A DNA stretch of 6,694 nucleotides from Asaia bogorensis (GCA_945871455.1 CAMBXJ010000247.1:1-6694), one strand, 5' to 3'; shown: positions 1 to 5,635, counted from the stretch's first letter. Translations and numbers: made by a program. Notes: a model not told the origin generated them from the letters alone.

Positions 1-855
1 CAGTGCCCGAACTGCACGGCCTGGCTGGTGGAACATCGCACGCGGTCCGAATTGCAGTGCCATCATTGCGGCCACACGACACCGATCCCGCCGGATTGCC
101 CAAGTTGCGGCAAGGCCAACGCGCTGGTCCCGATCGGCCCTGGGGTGGAGCGGATCACCGAGGAAGTCGCCACCCTGTTTCCCGATGCCCGCCGCCTGGT
201 GATGGCGAGCGACACGTTACCGGGACCTCAGGCGGCGGCGGACGCGGAAAGGGCGATCCAGAACCGGGAGATCGACCTGATCATCGGCACCCAGATCGTT
301 GCCAAGGGCTGGCATTTTCCGCACCTGACGCTGGTTGGGGTGGTGGATGCCGATCTCGGCCTGGCCGGTGGCGATCTGCGGGCGGGGGAACGGACGGTGC
401 AGTTGCTGCATCAGGTGGCAGGCCGAGCGGGGAGGGCGGAAGCGCCGGGACGGGTGATCTTGCAGACGTTCAGTCCGGAACATCCGGTGATGCAGGCTCT
501 GGTGGCCGGCGATCTGGAAACCTTCATGGCCTGTGAGGCCGCCCAACGCCGTCCGGGGCATTGGCCGCCGTATGGGCGGTTGGCGGCGCTGATCGTCAGC
601 GCGGATTCCGCCCAGGTGGCGGACGAACTGGCCCGCGATCTGGGTCGGGCGGCGCCTCAGATGGAGGGGGTGCAGGTGCTGGGGCCGGCTCCGGCGCCGC
701 TGATGATCCTGAGGGGGCGGCATCGGCGCCGGTTGCTGCTGAAAACGCGGCGGGATACGCCGGTGCAGCCGTTGCTGCGGGCGTGGCTGGAGAAGGTGAA
801 AGTGCCGCGCGGTGGGCGGGTGGATGTGGATGTGGACCCGGTGTCTTTTTTGTGA
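1..855 (+). CDS. priA: Primosomal protein N' (PriA replication-restart helicase), C-terminal part, 5' end cut by window
   Basis: PriA is the 3'-to-5' DNA helicase that recognises stalled or abandoned forks and starts primosome assembly so that DnaB can be reloaded. The visible 284 residues begin inside the zinc-binding insert: three Cys pairs are present at residues 2/5 (CPNC), 20/23 (CHHCG) and 33/36 (CPSCG), and the first pair of the usual eight cysteines must lie outside the window. Then come the helicase C-lobe motifs: [24 protein letters not shown] (motif V region), VVDADLGL, and QVAGRAGR (motif VI), followed by the C-terminal domain ending in VSFL before TGA. No in-frame stop precedes residue 1, so the ORF continues upstream; an apparent ATG at base 28 is internal. 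Full-length PriA is usually about 700 residues, so roughly 60% is missing. It is the only plus-strand gene here and converges on the minus-strand small genes. Confidence 0.96.
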   Translation, partial: QCPNCTAWLVEHRTRSELQCHHCGHTTPIPPDCPSCGKANALVPIGPGVERITEEVATLFPDARRLVMASDTLPGPQAAADAERAIQNREIDLIIGTQIVAKGWHFPHLTLVGVVDADLGLAGGDLRAGERTVQLLHQVAGRAGRAEAPGRVILQTFSPEHPVMQALVAGDLETFMACEAAQRRPGHWPPYGRLAALIVSADSAQVADELARDLGRAAPQMEGVQVLGPAPAPLMILRGRHRRRLLLKTRRDTPVQPLLRAWLEKVKVPRGGRVDVDVDPVSFL

Positions 856-904
856 GGGGGCGGGGACTGGTAGATCGCTTAAGCTGCGAGGGCGTCGCAA
901 CGGG

Positions 905-1048
905 CTAGGCGTCTAGTTCATCCTCCAGCGCACTCTTGCGGATTTCCGCAGCGCTGTCTGTTCGGGCCGGCTTACTCACCGCCATGATCGCGCTAGACCC
1001 GGCCACAGGCACACAGACCGAGCCAAGTGCCCAGTCTATTCCGCTCAA
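905..1048 (-). CDS. Possible small membrane protein, 47 residues (start uncertain)
   Basis: I do not recognise this short minus-strand frame. With a TTG start at base 1048 it gives 47 residues: a hydrophobic stretch at about residues 6-24 (begins WALGSVCVPVAG, ends SAIMAV), then a charged tail that looks coding-like (SAAEIRKSALEDELDA) before TAG. The frame stays open upstream past 1048 into the end of the 164-residue gene, but there its translation is arginine-rich and not protein-like. TTG at 1048 has no good ribosome site; an internal ATG at 985 would leave 26 residues and lose most of the hydrophobic part. It lies 58 bases after the stop of the 164-residue membrane protein on the same strand, so it could be a third member of that unit or the remnant of a longer gene. 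Seen: composition and topology. Inferred: that it is translated. Confidence 0.35.
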   Translation of the reverse strand: MSGIDWALGSVCVPVAGSSAIMAVSKPARTDSAAEIRKSALEDELDA

Positions 1049-1106
1049 TGAACCGAACGTGGGCGCCTGGACAATCGCCGAGACGCAATGTGCCTGGCCT
1101 CTTGTC

Positions 1107-1601
1107 CTACTTCGGCGGAGTCTGCTCCGTTGGAGATATGCGACTGACCAAGTTCGTCACCCAACTGGGTGCTGCGAATGCGATCACCAATGTGATGATG
1201 ATGGAGATGAACCAAGCCAGGATCCCGTACCCGATTGCCGGCACCGCGCTCGTTCGGTCAATCACCGTCGTGCGCACCTGCTCAAGCTCGCGCAGGATAT
1301 CGGCCTTCGCACCAGTCCGAGCTGATTCCAAAATGTCGGGAGTTGCCTCAGCTATGGTCCCTTGCCCGTATTTTTCCAGGATGCGCTCGGCCCGTCCACG
1401 GTATGCCTCCCTCTCGGACTTGGTAGGGTCTCGGAGGTCGCGTGGTACTTCCTGTCCGCTACGTGTTCGCTCCCGTATGCTGGACTTGAACAGGCTATAA
1501 CCGAGGAGCCCGACGATATCCTGCTCCTCACCCTCTTCGACGAGGGCTTCGAACGCGCGGCTATACTCGCGGTTTTGGGTTGCTTGAGCCGGGTCGGACA
1601 A
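1107..1601 (-). CDS. Hypothetical protein with C-terminal membrane anchor
   Basis: Unrecognised 164-residue protein. The N-terminal 115 residues are highly charged and probably helical: an acidic segment (VEEGEEQDIV, 21-30), then GLLGYSLFKSSIRERTR (31-47), a basic/acidic stretch (50-75), and a helical segment ending LRELEQVRTT. One clear transmembrane helix follows at about 120-144 (GYGILAWFISIIITLVIAF), then a short polar tail. This is a tail-anchored topology, with most of the protein probably cytoplasmic. The only reasonable start is TTG at 1601, since no ATG or GTG falls in frame in the first 100 codons; AAGGCGG lies about 9 bases upstream. It overlaps the preceding 58-residue gene by 41 bases in another frame, suggesting translational coupling. 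The DIVGLLGYSLFK segment resembles a pattern I recall from other small anchored hypothetical proteins, but I cannot name a family. Confidence 0.75.
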   Translation of the reverse strand: MSDPAQATQNREYSRAFEALVEEGEEQDIVGLLGYSLFKSSIRERTRSGQEVPRDLRDPTKSEREAYRGRAERILEKYGQGTIAEATPDILESARTGAKADILRELEQVRTTVIDRTSAVPAIGYGILAWFISIIITLVIAFAAPSWVTNLVSRISPTEQTPPK

Positions 1602-1737
1602 CTGTGCGTTCCGCCTTCAAGGCTGAGTTTGCGGCCTTCAGCCCCGCGCGGAGGGTCGACTCGCGCAGGCTTACGATCCTGCTGCCGTTCGGCAGGGAGA
1701 AAGATCGAATGACGGGTGACTTTGCTGCTCCGGGCAT
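1561..1737 (-). CDS. Small hypothetical protein, 58 residues
   Basis: Unrecognised basic small protein, shorter than the surrounding open frame. The ATG at 1737 is chosen because it follows a near-ideal ribosome site, TAAGGAGAG, at normal spacing; residues translated further upstream are Arg/Pro-rich and not protein-like. The sequence has a compact N-terminal half (FSLPNGSRIVSLRESTLRAG, residues 13-32) that could form a beta-turn-beta then helix, a short alanine-rich helix (ANSALKAE), and a disordered proline-rich tail. There is no signal peptide or membrane segment. It overlaps the following 164-residue membrane protein gene by 41 bases, and the two are probably one transcription unit. Whether the pair are partners is inference. 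It might be a small DNA- or protein-binding factor, but no motif proves that. Confidence 0.68.
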   Translation of the reverse strand: MPGAAKSPVIRSFSLPNGSRIVSLRESTLRAGLKAANSALKAERTVVRPGSSNPKPRV

Positions 1738-1741
1738 TGGG

Positions 1742-1750
1742 CTCTCCTTA
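1742..1750 (-). promoter_or_regulatory. Ribosome binding site that fixes the start of the 58-residue gene
   Basis: Read on the minus strand this is TAAGGAGAG followed by CCCA and then ATG at 1737. It is the strongest Shine-Dalgarno match among the small genes and is the reason for choosing the short start over the longer open frame. Confidence 0.7.
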
Positions 1751-1756
1751 ACAAAG

Positions 1757-1786
1757 GATATAGGCGATCTCCCCCTCGCGCGCCAA
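1757..1786 (-). promoter_or_regulatory. Possible promoter of the small-gene unit
   Basis: On the minus strand a TTGGCG (-35-like, 1781-1786) and a TATATC (-10-like, 1757-1762) are 18 bases apart and sit just upstream of the strong ribosome site at 1742-1750. Each box matches the sigma-70 consensus at about four of six positions, so this is a placement guess only. Apart from this I see nothing convincing in the gap between the small genes and yoeB (1738-1970). Confidence 0.3.
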
Positions 1787-1970
1787 AGCAAATCCGCGAA
1801 TTGTGTCCGCCGCGTGCGCGATATGGCGTCAGTAGGCGTACGGCAAAGAGCAACGGCCATTCCCACGCCGACCCGACGATGTTTAAGGGGTTGGTAGAGT
1901 GCTACAATCTCGGACGGACACCTATTTCGAGAAAGGCAACAAGGGCCGAAGCCAGGGCCGGGTGCGCCGG

Positions 1971-2237
1971 TCAGTAATGGTATCGGCACTGGATGATCGT
2001 GACGTTTTGGCTGTCACCTTTACCGTCGACCACGTACACAAGACGATGCTCACCCGAAATCCGGCGCGACCAGCAGCCTTTAAGCTGGCCTTTCAGCGGC
2101 TCCGGCTTTCCGATCCCCTTGAAGGGAGTCCGGCGTGTGTTCTCGATCAGGTCATTGATTCGCGCATGCAGGTCCGGGTCGCAGGTAGACCAGTAGAGAT
2201 AGTCTTCCCAGCCGTGGTCCGTAAAATGGACCCTCAA
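1971..2237 (-). CDS. yoeB: YoeB/Txe-family mRNA interferase toxin
   Basis: Toxin of a type II toxin-antitoxin pair. YoeB is a RelE-fold endoribonuclease that binds the ribosomal A site and cuts mRNA in the codon there, stopping translation; YefM binds and blocks it. The 88-residue protein matches the family along its whole length: WEDYLYW near the N-terminus, TRRTPFKGIGKPEPLKG in the middle, WSRRISGEHRLVY, and the terminal CRYHY. The catalytic residues known from E. coli YoeB are present: Glu46, Arg65, and the C-terminal His-Tyr (here 87-88, shifted by a short insert around residues 71-76). The start is TTG at 2237, which overlaps the antitoxin stop as TTGA, so translation is coupled to yefM. 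All key residues are intact, so it is probably an active toxin. Confidence 0.96.
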   Translation of the reverse strand: MRVHFTDHGWEDYLYWSTCDPDLHARINDLIENTRRTPFKGIGKPEPLKGQLKGCWSRRISGEHRLVYVVDGKGDSQNVTIIQCRYHY

Positions 2238-2512
2238 GCCATTGCGTCAGTGTTTGCCGGAACCAACAGTTCCCGTTCTCGGGCACCGTCAGCCTGTATT
2301 TGCCGGAGGGAGGACATGAGGCGGCTGGCGTTCTTCGGGCTGCTGAGCAGGTGCACGGTTTCCTGCCAGCCGGCGAACTCTTCCTCGGACAGGACCACCA
2401 AATTGCCCTTGCCGCCCTGACGGGTGACGAACAGCGGTTCCCGATCGTCGCTCACGCGGTCGAAGTGGCTCGCCATGTTTTGACGCAGCTCGGTGAAGGA
2501 AACATGGGCCAT
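2234..2512 (-). CDS. yefM: YefM/Phd-family antitoxin
   Basis: Antitoxin partner of YoeB. The 92-residue protein has the Phd/YefM arrangement: an N-terminal DNA-binding and dimerisation domain (SFTELRQNMASHFDRV, then EPLFVTRQGGKGNLVVLSEE) and a C-terminal toxin-binding region (ETVHLLSSPKNASRLMSSLR) that is typically disordered until it meets the toxin. Start choice: the frame stays open up to 2698 with a GTG there, but family similarity begins at the ATG at 2512, AAGG lies 8 bases upstream of it, and the putative promoter and operator lie inside the would-be extension. It is the first gene of the operon and ends by overlapping yoeB by four bases. As in other YefM-YoeB systems, YefM, helped by YoeB, should repress the operon and be cleared by Lon-type proteolysis under stress (family knowledge). 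The C-terminal tail is slightly longer than in E. coli YefM. Confidence 0.94.
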   Translation of the reverse strand: MAHVSFTELRQNMASHFDRVSDDREPLFVTRQGGKGNLVVLSEEEFAGWQETVHLLSSPKNASRLMSSLRQIQADGARERELLVPANTDAMA

Positions 2513-2539
2513 TTCGGGAACCTTGGAAGACTGATGGGG

Positions 2540-2568
2540 ATTATGTACGGTTATAGGTACAGAGGCAA
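2540..2568 (-). promoter_or_regulatory. Promoter of yefM-yoeB
   Basis: On the minus strand TTGCCT (2563-2568) and CATAAT (2540-2545) are separated by exactly 17 bases, a good sigma-70-type pair. The start point would fall a few bases further on, leaving a leader of about 20 bases before the yefM ATG at 2512. Confidence 0.55.
2544..2561. promoter_or_regulatory. Probable YefM operator (TGTAC-N8-GTACA)
   Basis: An inverted repeat TGTAC (2544-2548) and GTACA (2557-2561) flanks an A/T-rich centre. YefM-type antitoxins are known to bind palindromes with a TGTACA core upstream of their own genes. Here the two half-sites fill the spacer of the proposed promoter and touch its -10 box, so bound YefM-YoeB would block RNA polymerase. 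The match is by eye. Confidence 0.6.
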
Positions 2569-2700
2569 GAACTTTCCTCCATCCAGCTTCGACCGCCAGC
2601 GCCATCGGGCAGTCTATTGGGACACCGCCAAGGTCAAACGAAGGCGGAATTTCCAGCCAGATCCCATCTCCCCCCTTCGCGTGCCATTTTGAATACACTG

Positions 2701-2729
2701 GGCGTTAAGGTCGGAGGTCGACCCACGCC
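2701..2729. terminator. Hairpin downstream of the crotonase gene, possible terminator
   Basis: GGCGT (2701-2705) pairs with ACGCC (2725-2729), and inside it GGTCG (2709-2713) pairs with CGACC (2719-2723) around the loop GAGGT; a TAA/C internal loop separates the two stems. It lies 29 bases past the crotonase stop codon on the minus strand, where the operon would end. No T-run follows on either strand, so an intrinsic terminator is not proven. Confidence 0.3.
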
Positions 2730-2757
2730 GGCCTCTGCCCCACCCTACAATACGCCC

Positions 2758-3495
2758 CTACCGAGCCTGGAACTTCGGCTTCCGCTTCTCCTTATACGCC
2801 TGGATGCCTTCCTGCATGTCTTCCGACTGCCGGACGCGAGCAATGACCTGGCTGACGCCAACCATCCGCTCGATCGGGCCGACCGGCATCACCTGCGCGA
2901 CCAACTGCTTCAGCGCCCCGATCACCAACGGGGCGGATTCCAGCAACTGGTCGGCCATTTCCAACGCCGCCGCCTCATGCTGGCCGTTCGGCACGACCTT
3001 GTTCACGAACCCCACGTCATAGGCCCGCTGCGCCGGCACTTTGGATCCCAACAGCATGATTTCCATGGCCAATTTATGGGGCATGCGGGCCACCAGGCTG
3101 CTGATGCCGCCGGCGGTGGTGCCGAGCTTGGCCTCGGGATAGTAGAAGGTGGTGCTCTCGGTGCAGACCATCAGGTCGCACATCATCACCATCACGATCG
3201 CCCCGCCGATCACCCAACCCGATGTCGCGGCGATGATCGGCTTGTCGGTGTTGAACCCGACCGTGGGGATGGCGCGCCACAATTCCGGCAGGTTGTTGAC
3301 ATCGGCACCGGCCGAGAACGACCGATCCCCCACCGCGCTCAGGATCGCGACCCGCTTGGTGTCGTCGAGGTCGAATTCCTTGAACGCGCGCTGCATTTCG
3401 ACCGCGACGTCCTGGTTGATGGCGTTCAGGCGTTCCGGCCGGTTGATACGGATGATGGAAACCGGGCCGCGGTCCTCGACGGTCACTGCGCTCAT
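2758..3495 (-). CDS. Enoyl-CoA hydratase/isomerase (crotonase) family protein
   Basis: Crotonase-fold enzymes act on acyl-CoA thioesters (hydration, isomerisation, decarboxylation, hydrolysis), holding the enolate in an oxyanion hole. The 245-residue protein is close to the usual 250-260. Family landmarks in order: NRPERLNAIN (18-27), FSAGADV (60-66, first oxyanion-hole NH), GWVIGGAIVMVMMCDL (93-108, second oxyanion-hole Gly), YYPEAKLGT (118-126), and a C-terminal EGIQAYKEKRKPKF. By alignment with rat mitochondrial crotonase, Glu164 is present as Glu121, but Glu144 is replaced by Val101 (GGAIV instead of GGGCE). A standard hydratase uses both, so another reaction of the superfamily is likely; substrate unknown. 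The ATG at 3495 follows AGGGAGA at 8 bases. It lies 33 bases after the PTPS-like gene and is probably the last gene of the unit, though the gap leaves room for independent regulation. Confidence 0.95.
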   Translation of the reverse strand: MSAVTVEDRGPVSIIRINRPERLNAINQDVAVEMQRAFKEFDLDDTKRVAILSAVGDRSFSAGADVNNLPELWRAIPTVGFNTDKPIIAATSGWVIGGAIVMVMMCDLMVCTESTTFYYPEAKLGTTAGGISSLVARMPHKLAMEIMLLGSKVPAQRAYDVGFVNKVVPNGQHEAAALEMADQLLESAPLVIGALKQLVAQVMPVGPIERMVGVSQVIARVRQSEDMQEGIQAYKEKRKPKFQAR

Positions 3496-3528
3496 GGATG
3501 GGTTCTCCCTGGATCTGACATCGGCGGA

Positions 3529-3927
3529 TTAAACATCGGCCTCATAGGCGGCCCAGGCGTTCGGGCTTTCGCGGATCACGATCTTCAGGCCGGTCACCAG
3601 ACGCCCGCCGTCCCCCAAACGCCCGTCCTTGGCGGCGGCGGCGAGCAGGCCGTGCAGGTGGAAGGCGACATATTCCGTGGTGGTGTTGATGCCCTTGAAC
3701 AGCGGATTGTCGTCCAGGTTGGTATAATCCACCGTGTCCAGCGCCTTGCGCAGTTCCACCTTGGCCAGGCCGATATCGACCAGCAGTTGCAGATGATCCA
3801 GCTTCGGCGCGCGGAACTCCGCCTCCACCGCGAAGGTGGCGCCGTGCAGGCGTTGGGCGGGGCCGAATTCCGCGCCCTGGAAACTATGCGCGATCATGAT
3901 GTGGTCGCAGACGGTCAGGCTGAACAT
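3529..3927 (-). CDS. Divergent 6-pyruvoyl-tetrahydropterin synthase / QueD-like protein
   Basis: Member of the PTPS fold, whose classic enzymes turn dihydroneopterin triphosphate into 6-pyruvoyl- or 6-carboxy-tetrahydropterin using a zinc bound by three His and a Cys/Asp/His set. In this 132-residue protein the frame of the fold is clear: MIAHSFQG (zinc His14), RLHGATFAVEAEF (zinc His28), LLVDIGLAK (49-56), VDYTNLDD (66-73), NTTTEYVAFHL (81-91), and the pterin-anchoring Glu120 near the C-terminus. Key residues differ: the HGH motif is HGA (third zinc His replaced by Ala30), the catalytic Cys before LHG is Ala24, and the Asp-His pair is Asp67-Tyr68. It therefore probably does not catalyse the standard reaction and may be a binding protein or have a changed activity. 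Its ATG directly abuts the TGA of the dehydrogenase gene (TGAATG), so the two are tightly coupled. Database names such as 6-carboxytetrahydropterin synthase would be misleading. Confidence 0.92.
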   Translation of the reverse strand: MFSLTVCDHIMIAHSFQGAEFGPAQRLHGATFAVEAEFRAPKLDHLQLLVDIGLAKVELRKALDTVDYTNLDDNPLFKGINTTTEYVAFHLHGLLAAAAKDGRLGDGGRLVTGLKIVIRESPNAWAAYEADV

Positions 3928-4881
3928 TCACTCATCCCCATACGTGATCACATGGCACAGGCCGCCGGGAGCCAGTATGCCGGGCATCGCCCGCGGCAGG
4001 TCCTCGAAGCGGGTTGGGCCTTCCAGCAGCGCGTCATAGGCGGGATCGGCCAGCAGTTGAAGGGCGATTGCCAGGCGTTCCCCGTAACCGCGTCGCCCCC
4101 GCATGGCCGGCGCGATGGCGCCGACCTGAGACGCGACGATGCGCAGCCGCCGAGCGTGGAAGGCCTCCCCCAGCGGGATGGCGGGCGCGCGGTCGCCGAA
4201 CCAGCTTGCCTCGACGATCCGTCCCTCGAACGCGGCGAGGGAAAGCGCCAGCGACAGCCCCGCCTCGGTGGCCGAGGCATGCACCACCAACTCCTGCTCC
4301 GCCGGCGCGTCCTCGGGCACGGCGAAGGCACAGCCGAACCGTTCGGCCAGAGTCCGGCGGGACGGGTCGATGTCCACGACCGTCACCTGGGCCGCGGGAA
4401 TACGCGCCAGCAGGGACGCCGTCAGCAGTCCGACCACCCCGGCGCCGATCACCATGACCCGCTCCCCGACCAGCGGAGCGGCGTCCCACAGGATATTGAC
4501 CGCGGTTTCCAGATTGGCGGCGAGCACCGCGCGTCGGGTCGGGACCCGGTCCGGAATGGGCACGCAGGCGGTGGCATCGGCCAGAAAGACATCCTGATGA
4601 GGATGCAGCACGAACACGCGCCGCCCATCCGGGGTGCGCGCGACGGTGCTGTAGCCATACTTCACCGGGAACGGAAACACGCCTGCCATCATCGGCGCCC
4701 GCATCGCCGCGAACTGGCTTTCCGGCACCCTTCCGGCAAATACCAGGGATTCCGTGCCACGTGACACGCCGCTGGCCAGGCTGCGCAGCAGCAGCCGGTC
4801 GCCCGCCGGTGGCTCCATCTGTTCCGTCCGGATTTCCCCGACATTTGGCGCCAACGTCCAGAAGGCCCGAGCCTGGATCAT
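3928..4881 (-). CDS. Medium-chain dehydrogenase, BchC-like, lacking the usual zinc ligands
   Basis: Oxidoreductase of the medium-chain dehydrogenase superfamily, 317 residues from the ATG at 4881; GAGG is upstream and overlaps the stop of the preceding gene 10 bases away. The N-terminal GroES-like domain carries SGVSRGTESLVFAGRVPE (38-55), resembling the SGISxGTE segment of BchC (a bacteriochlorophyllide dehydrogenase) instead of the Cys-containing motif of zinc alcohol dehydrogenases. KYGYSTVA (74-81) stands where GHE would bind zinc, and the structural four-Cys loop is absent. HPHQDVF (93-99) looks like a subfamily signature. The Rossmann domain is clear: VIGAGVVG (144-151), then VTVVDID with Asp170 at the end of the second strand, which favours NAD(H). 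The substrate is unknown. Lying between a RibD-type reductase and a PTPS-like gene, it may oxidise or reduce a heterocyclic intermediate. The frame extends upstream to 5001, but that part lies inside the reductase gene and is not protein-like. Confidence 0.93.
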   Translation of the reverse strand: MIQARAFWTLAPNVGEIRTEQMEPPAGDRLLLRSLASGVSRGTESLVFAGRVPESQFAAMRAPMMAGVFPFPVKYGYSTVARTPDGRRVFVLHPHQDVFLADATACVPIPDRVPTRRAVLAANLETAVNILWDAAPLVGERVMVIGAGVVGLLTASLLARIPAAQVTVVDIDPSRRTLAERFGCAFAVPEDAPAEQELVVHASATEAGLSLALSLAAFEGRIVEASWFGDRAPAIPLGEAFHARRLRIVASQVGAIAPAMRGRRGYGERLAIALQLLADPAYDALLEGPTRFEDLPRAMPGILAPGGLCHVITYGDE

Positions 4882-4891
4882 CCGGCCAGCC

Positions 4892-5635
4892 TCACGCGGG
4901 TCGGACCAACGGGATATCCAGCAGGATATCGGCCCCCATCGGGTGCACGGTCCAGCCGAACCGGCGCCCATCCGCCAATGTCCGCACCGGCGGCAAGGCA
5001 AAAGCCGGAATCCCCTGCCCCATGATCAAGGGCGCCACCGTCACATGCAGCCGGTCCAGCGCGCCCGCCGCCAGAAAGCGGGACACGGTGACACCGCCGC
5101 CCTCCACGAAAATCCGTCGCAACCCTCGGCGCACGAGTTCCGCCACGATGGAACTCACATCGATACCATCCCGCCCCGACGCCAGCGGCACCACTTCCGC
5201 TCGGCCGACCCGCCGATCCCCCGGCGTGCCGGCGGCGCAGATCAGCAGGGTCTCGGGCCCTTCCGCAAAGACCCGATGACGCGGCTCCAGCCGTCGCGCG
5301 GGGTCGATCACGACCCGGACCGGGTTGGGACCAGGGACCAGGCGGGTGGTCAGTTGCGGATCGTCGGCCAGAACGGTGCCGGCACCGACCACGATGGCAT
5401 CGAACAGGGCGCGGAGCCGGTGGGTGTGGACGATATCCGCCTCGCCGCTGATCCAGTGGGATTCGCCGTTGGGCATGGCGATAAATCCGTCCAGAGACTG
5501 CGCGAGCCGCCCCAGCACGAAGGTCCCGTCCGCGCGGGATCCACCGGCCAGAAGCGGGCCGAATAACGGCATCGGCTGATCTTCTGGCAGGCGCCGCAAC
5601 AAGCGGTTCCAGGTTTCCGGCGTCAAATTGTCCAT
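4892..5635 (-). CDS. Stand-alone RibD C-terminal-type pyrimidine reductase
   Basis: DHFR-like reductase of the RibD_C family. In riboflavin synthesis the domain reduces the ribosyl chain of a 5-amino-6-(phosphoribosylamino)uracil with NADPH. The 247-residue protein has the family motifs in order: AQSLDGFIA (45-53, substrate Asp49), SHWISGEAD (59-67), HRLRALFDAIVVGAGTVLAD (72-91), DPQLTTR (92-98), NPVRVVIDP (104-112), RRIFVEGGG (173-181, cofactor phosphate loop) and RLHVTVAPLIMG (195-206). The zinc deaminase half of bifunctional RibD is missing; instead there is an N-terminal extension of about 40 residues (MDNLTPETWNRLL...). The start is ATG at 5635; the open frame to 5761 is Arg/Gly/Pro-rich and rejected. 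The ribosome site is weak (CCCGGG only). It is the first gene of the four-gene unit and is followed after 10 bases by the dehydrogenase. Probably not the housekeeping riboflavin enzyme, because no deaminase or other rib gene is near. Confidence 0.92.
   Translation of the reverse strand: MDNLTPETWNRLLRRLPEDQPMPLFGPLLAGGSRADGTFVLGRLAQSLDGFIAMPNGESHWISGEADIVHTHRLRALFDAIVVGAGTVLADDPQLTTRLVPGPNPVRVVIDPARRLEPRHRVFAEGPETLLICAAGTPGDRRVGRAEVVPLASGRDGIDVSSIVAELVRRGLRRIFVEGGGVTVSRFLAAGALDRLHVTVAPLIMGQGIPAFALPPVRTLADGRRFGWTVHPMGADILLDIPLVRPA

Noticed and set aside
885..899. Small hairpin TGCGA-GGGCG-TCGCA between priA and the small genes as a shared terminator
   Set aside because: The stem is only five pairs and no T-run follows on either strand, so it is no better than expected by chance in GC-rich DNA.
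217..900. A 227-residue minus-strand open frame over priA
   Set aside because: Antisense to PriA helicase motifs and extremely Arg/Pro/His-rich; no coding signal of its own.
1912..1970. Possible terminator after yoeB
   Set aside because: Only three-pair stems around GGCTTCGGCC-type sequence and no T-run; not convincing.
2513..2698. N-terminal extension of YefM to a GTG at 2698
   Set aside because: Family similarity begins at 2512, the GTG has no ribosome site, and the probable promoter and operator lie inside the extension.
2617..4764. A 715-residue plus-strand open frame
   Set aside because: It runs antisense over the crotonase, PTPS-like and dehydrogenase genes, which have clear family motifs; its own translation is His/Arg/Asp-rich without any domain. 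It is a shadow of high-GC codon use.
4754..5566. A 270-residue plus-strand open frame
   Set aside because: Antisense to the RibD-type reductase; Arg/His/Pro-rich with no recognisable motif.
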